From contig MIAN01000081.1 of NCBI GenBank assembly GCA_001829125.1, positions 1-45,061 of the forward strand: a DNA stretch of 45,061 bases. Reading direction: 5' to 3'. Source of the DNA: Spirochaetes bacterium GWB1_27_13 (lineage in GTDB: Bacteria > Spirochaetota > GWE2-31-10 > MWDO01). The notes under the pieces are model-generated. The model made no database searches and was not told where the DNA came from. It was given only the letters and a program-made list of their open reading frames with translations. Positions 43,291-45,061 of the stretch are shown here, in pieces. Made by a program: the position numbers and the translations under genes. Positions within the stretch are counted from its first letter, which is position 1; the number at the start of each line of letters is the position of its first letter.

Positions 43291-44250
43291 ATGGCAAAAT
43301 TAATTTCTATAATAATACCGATTTATAACGAAGAAGGAAATATTTATTTACTAAAAAAAAGATTATTTGATATTTTAGAAAAACTAAATGAAAATTTTGA
43401 ACTTGTTTTTGTAAATGATGGAAGTAAAGATAAATCTTTTGAAATCCTTAAAGAATTATCAAAAGAAACAGAAAAAATAAAAATAATAAATTTATCAAGA
43501 AACTTTGGACATCAAATTGCTGTTAGTGCAGGCATTGAAAATTGTAATGGTGATTGTGCTGTAATTATAGATGCAGACCTTCAAGACCCACCCGAATTAA
43601 TAATAGAACTTTATGAAAAGTGGAAAGAAGGATATGATGTAGTTTATGCTCAAAGAGAAAAAAGAAAAGGTGAAAATTTCTTCAAACTCGCAACAGCATC
43701 AATATTTTACAGAGTATTAAAACAATTTACCAATATCGATATTCCAGTAGATACAGGGGATTTTAGACTTATTGATAGAAAAGTTATAAATGCGTTAAAC
43801 ACCATGCCAGAAAGACAAAGATTTATAAGAGGGATGATTTCGTGGATTGGCTACAAACAAATCGGAGTTAAATTTGTTAGAGAAAAAAGGCATTCTGGAG
43901 AAACAAAATATCCATTAAAGAAAATGCTTAAATTTGCTCTTACTGGGATTACTTCTTTTTCATTTTTACCATTGCAGTTTGCTACATATCTTGGATTTAT
44001 TGTAAGTGGGTTTTCTTTTATTATTGTTCTCTTTGTTTTATACCTTAAATTTTTTACAAATAAAACTATACAAGGTTGGTCATCTCTTGCCATCATTATC
44101 TTGTTTATGGGTGGAATACAACTCATTTGCACTGGTATTATTGGTGAATATCTGGGAAGAATCGGAGAAGAAGTAAAACATCGCCCACTTTATTTAATTG
44201 ATGAAAAAGTTAATTTTAAAGATAAAGAGGAAAAAAATATTAAATCCTAG
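43291..44250 (+). CDS. Polyprenyl-phosphate glycosyltransferase, GtrB/DPM1-like
   Basis: 319 residues: an N-terminal GT2 domain (SIIIPIYNEEGN, VNDGSKDKSFE, IIDADLQDPPELI) and two C-terminal membrane helices, as in GtrB and ArnC. It transfers glucose, mannose or a related sugar from the nucleotide to undecaprenyl phosphate on the cytoplasmic side. FRLIDRKVI and RFIRGMISWIGYKQ are characteristic of the group. GAGG precedes the ATG. Supplies the donor for the GT-C enzyme upstream. Confidence 0.92.
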   Translation: MAKLISIIIPIYNEEGNIYLLKKRLFDILEKLNENFELVFVNDGSKDKSFEILKELSKETEKIKIINLSRNFGHQIAVSAGIENCNGDCAVIIDADLQDPPELIIELYEKWKEGYDVVYAQREKRKGENFFKLATASIFYRVLKQFTNIDIPVDTGDFRLIDRKVINALNTMPERQRFIRGMISWIGYKQIGVKFVREKRHSGETKYPLKKMLKFALTGITSFSFLPLQFATYLGFIVSGFSFIIVLFVLYLKFFTNKTIQGWSSLAIIILFMGGIQLICTGIIGEYLGRIGEEVKHRPLYLIDEKVNFKDKEEKNIKS

Positions 44251-44300
44251 ATTTAATGGTAGAATATACCATAATAAGTTGAGATAAGATGTCAATTAGA

Positions 44301-44380
44301 ACAAGGGCTTAAGCTCTGACAAATTACTCGGTTTTAATTTTTATCAAAACTGGGGATAGTTGAGAGCTTAAACCCCTTGT
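44301..44380. repeat. 80-base nested stem-loop between convergent genes
   Basis: The outer stem ACAAGGGCTTAAGCTCT (44301-44317) pairs with AGAGCTTAAACCCCTTGT (44363-44380) apart from a one-base bulge or mismatch. An inner hairpin GGTTTT/AAAACT (around 44330-44352) lies between. It sits between convergent genes, so it may act as a two-way terminator, but no T-run follows. A MITE-like element or a structured RNA are alternatives. Confidence 0.6.
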
Positions 44381-44409
44381 TATTAAAAGTTAATAAAATA
44401 AATTATTTA

Positions 44410-45061
44410 CTATTTAGATTCTGTCATATAAAGAATCCCACCACTTATGATATAAAGTTTACCATCAAGAGACGCCATTCCGCCAATTTCGCTCCAGCCA
44501 CTACCAATATTTTTGTATTTACCATCTTTCCCTGTTTCGTATAAAATCCCACCGCTTATGATATAAAGTTTACCATCAAGAGACACCATTCCGCCAACAT
44601 TACTCCAACCACTACCGATATTTTTGTATTTACCATCTTTCCCTGTTTCGTATAAAATCCCACCGCTTATGATATAAAGTTTACCATCAAGGGAAGCCAT
44701 TCCGCCAATTTCGCTCCAACCACTACCGATATTTTTATACTTGCCATCTTTCCCTGTTTCGTATAAAATCCCACCGCTTATGATATAAAGTTTACCATCA
44801 AGGGAAGCCATTCCACCAACATTACTCCAACCACTACCGATATTTTTATACTTGCCATCTTTCCCTGTTTCATATAAAATCCCACCACTTATGATATAAA
44901 GTTTACCATCAAGGGAAGCCATTCCGCCAATTTCGCTCCAACCACTACCGATATTTTTGTATTTACCATCTTTCCCTGTTTCGTATAAAATCCCACCACT
45001 TATGATATAAAGTTTACCATCAAGGGAAGCCATTCCACCAACATTACTCCAACCACTGCCG
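44410..45061 (-). CDS. Tandem-repeat beta-propeller-like protein (5' part outside window)
   Basis: The frame is open to the window edge, so only the C-terminal 216 residues are visible. They consist of six 37-residue repeats with the core SLDGKLYIISGGILYETG then KDGKYKNIGSGWS, ending with MTESK. Each repeat is a likely four-strand blade resembling Kelch/tectonin-like propeller units. Two versions alternate: WSEIGG and WSNVGG. No signal peptide can be seen because the N-terminus is missing. The near-identity of the repeats argues for recent expansion. Function could be ligand or glycan binding at the surface; this is inferred. Confidence 0.8.
   Translation of the reverse strand, partial: GSGWSNVGGMASLDGKLYIISGGILYETGKDGKYKNIGSGWSEIGGMASLDGKLYIISGGILYETGKDGKYKNIGSGWSNVGGMASLDGKLYIISGGILYETGKDGKYKNIGSGWSEIGGMASLDGKLYIISGGILYETGKDGKYKNIGSGWSNVGGMVSLDGKLYIISGGILYETGKDGKYKNIGSGWSEIGGMASLDGKLYIISGGILYMTESK
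44426..45061. repeat. 111-bp tandem repeats with a 222-bp higher-order period
   Basis: The block starting ACCATCAAG recurs exactly 111 bp apart (for example 44461 and 44572) through at least five full units and continues beyond the window. Odd and even units differ consistently at the CCAATTTCGCTCC versus CCAACATTACTCC position, giving a two-unit super-repeat. Only scattered third-position changes separate units of the same kind. Confidence 0.9.

Noticed and set aside
1-45061. tRNA, rRNA, prophage or transposase genes
   Set aside because: No cloverleaf, ribosomal segment, phage gene cluster or transposase motif was recognised on either strand. A covariance-model search could still find a small RNA I cannot see.

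Overview
The window comes from a very AT-rich bacterium with a two-membrane (diderm) envelope. The evidence is an ADP-heptose epimerase gene (hldD), several proteins with lipoprotein signal peptides, a LolA-like periplasmic protein and two secreted proteins that look like outer-membrane beta-barrels. A dicluster ferredoxin, an iron-sulfur type PurF and a D-lactate dehydrogenase fit an anaerobic or fermentative life. I cannot assign a phylum from the sequence alone; a spirochaete-like or Cloacimonadota-like lineage would be compatible. No rRNA, tRNA, CRISPR array, prophage or transposase gene was seen.

Layout. 1-1732: the end of a membrane sensor histidine kinase followed by a single-domain response regulator. 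1928-3836 (minus): hldD and a short-chain dehydrogenase. 3991-6499 (plus): a methionine-rich SHOCT membrane protein, then a phosphatidyltransferase overlapping uppP. 6500-6616: what looks like a methyltransferase tail. 6626-11974 (minus): a TtcA-like enzyme, a CcdA-like thiol transporter, a glutamine amidotransferase, a D-lactate dehydrogenase, a ferredoxin and its TetR regulator with a clear operator. 12550-20367 (plus): purF, a lipoprotein, leucyl aminopeptidase, a degenerate receiver protein, an SH3 lipoprotein, folK and scpA. 20603-25002: the complete phosphate uptake set pstSCAB-phoU.

25790-31948 is the most interesting block. A 3-dehydroquinate synthase II family enzyme is followed by a 58-residue protein, a TPR protein, a PaaK-like AMP ligase, an amidohydrolase, a nitrilase-fold protein that has lost its whole catalytic triad, and a second PaaK-like ligase. 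The combination of a DHQS-II-like (GriH-like) enzyme, an AMP ligase and an amidohydrolase is what would be expected of a pathway that makes 3-amino-4-hydroxybenzoate and closes it to a benzoxazole, as in nataxazole, caboxamycin and closoxazole biosynthesis. The aldolase partner is not in the window, so the product is a hypothesis.

31989-44250 is an envelope region: a polytopic GT-C-like protein, a secreted barrel-like protein, a Lol-type ABC exporter with a LolA-like protein, a second barrel-like protein, two related TPR proteins, a CPBP-family membrane protein, a second GT-C-like protein and a polyprenyl-phosphate glycosyltransferase. The window ends inside a minus-strand gene made of near-identical 111-bp repeats that alternate in two versions.

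Intergenic DNA is rich in palindromes: two copies of a roughly 200-bp MITE-like element, several clusters of a degenerate ACACAGATT-type repeat (two of them forming the leaders of purF and phoU), and a nearly perfect 40-bp palindrome in front of hldD.
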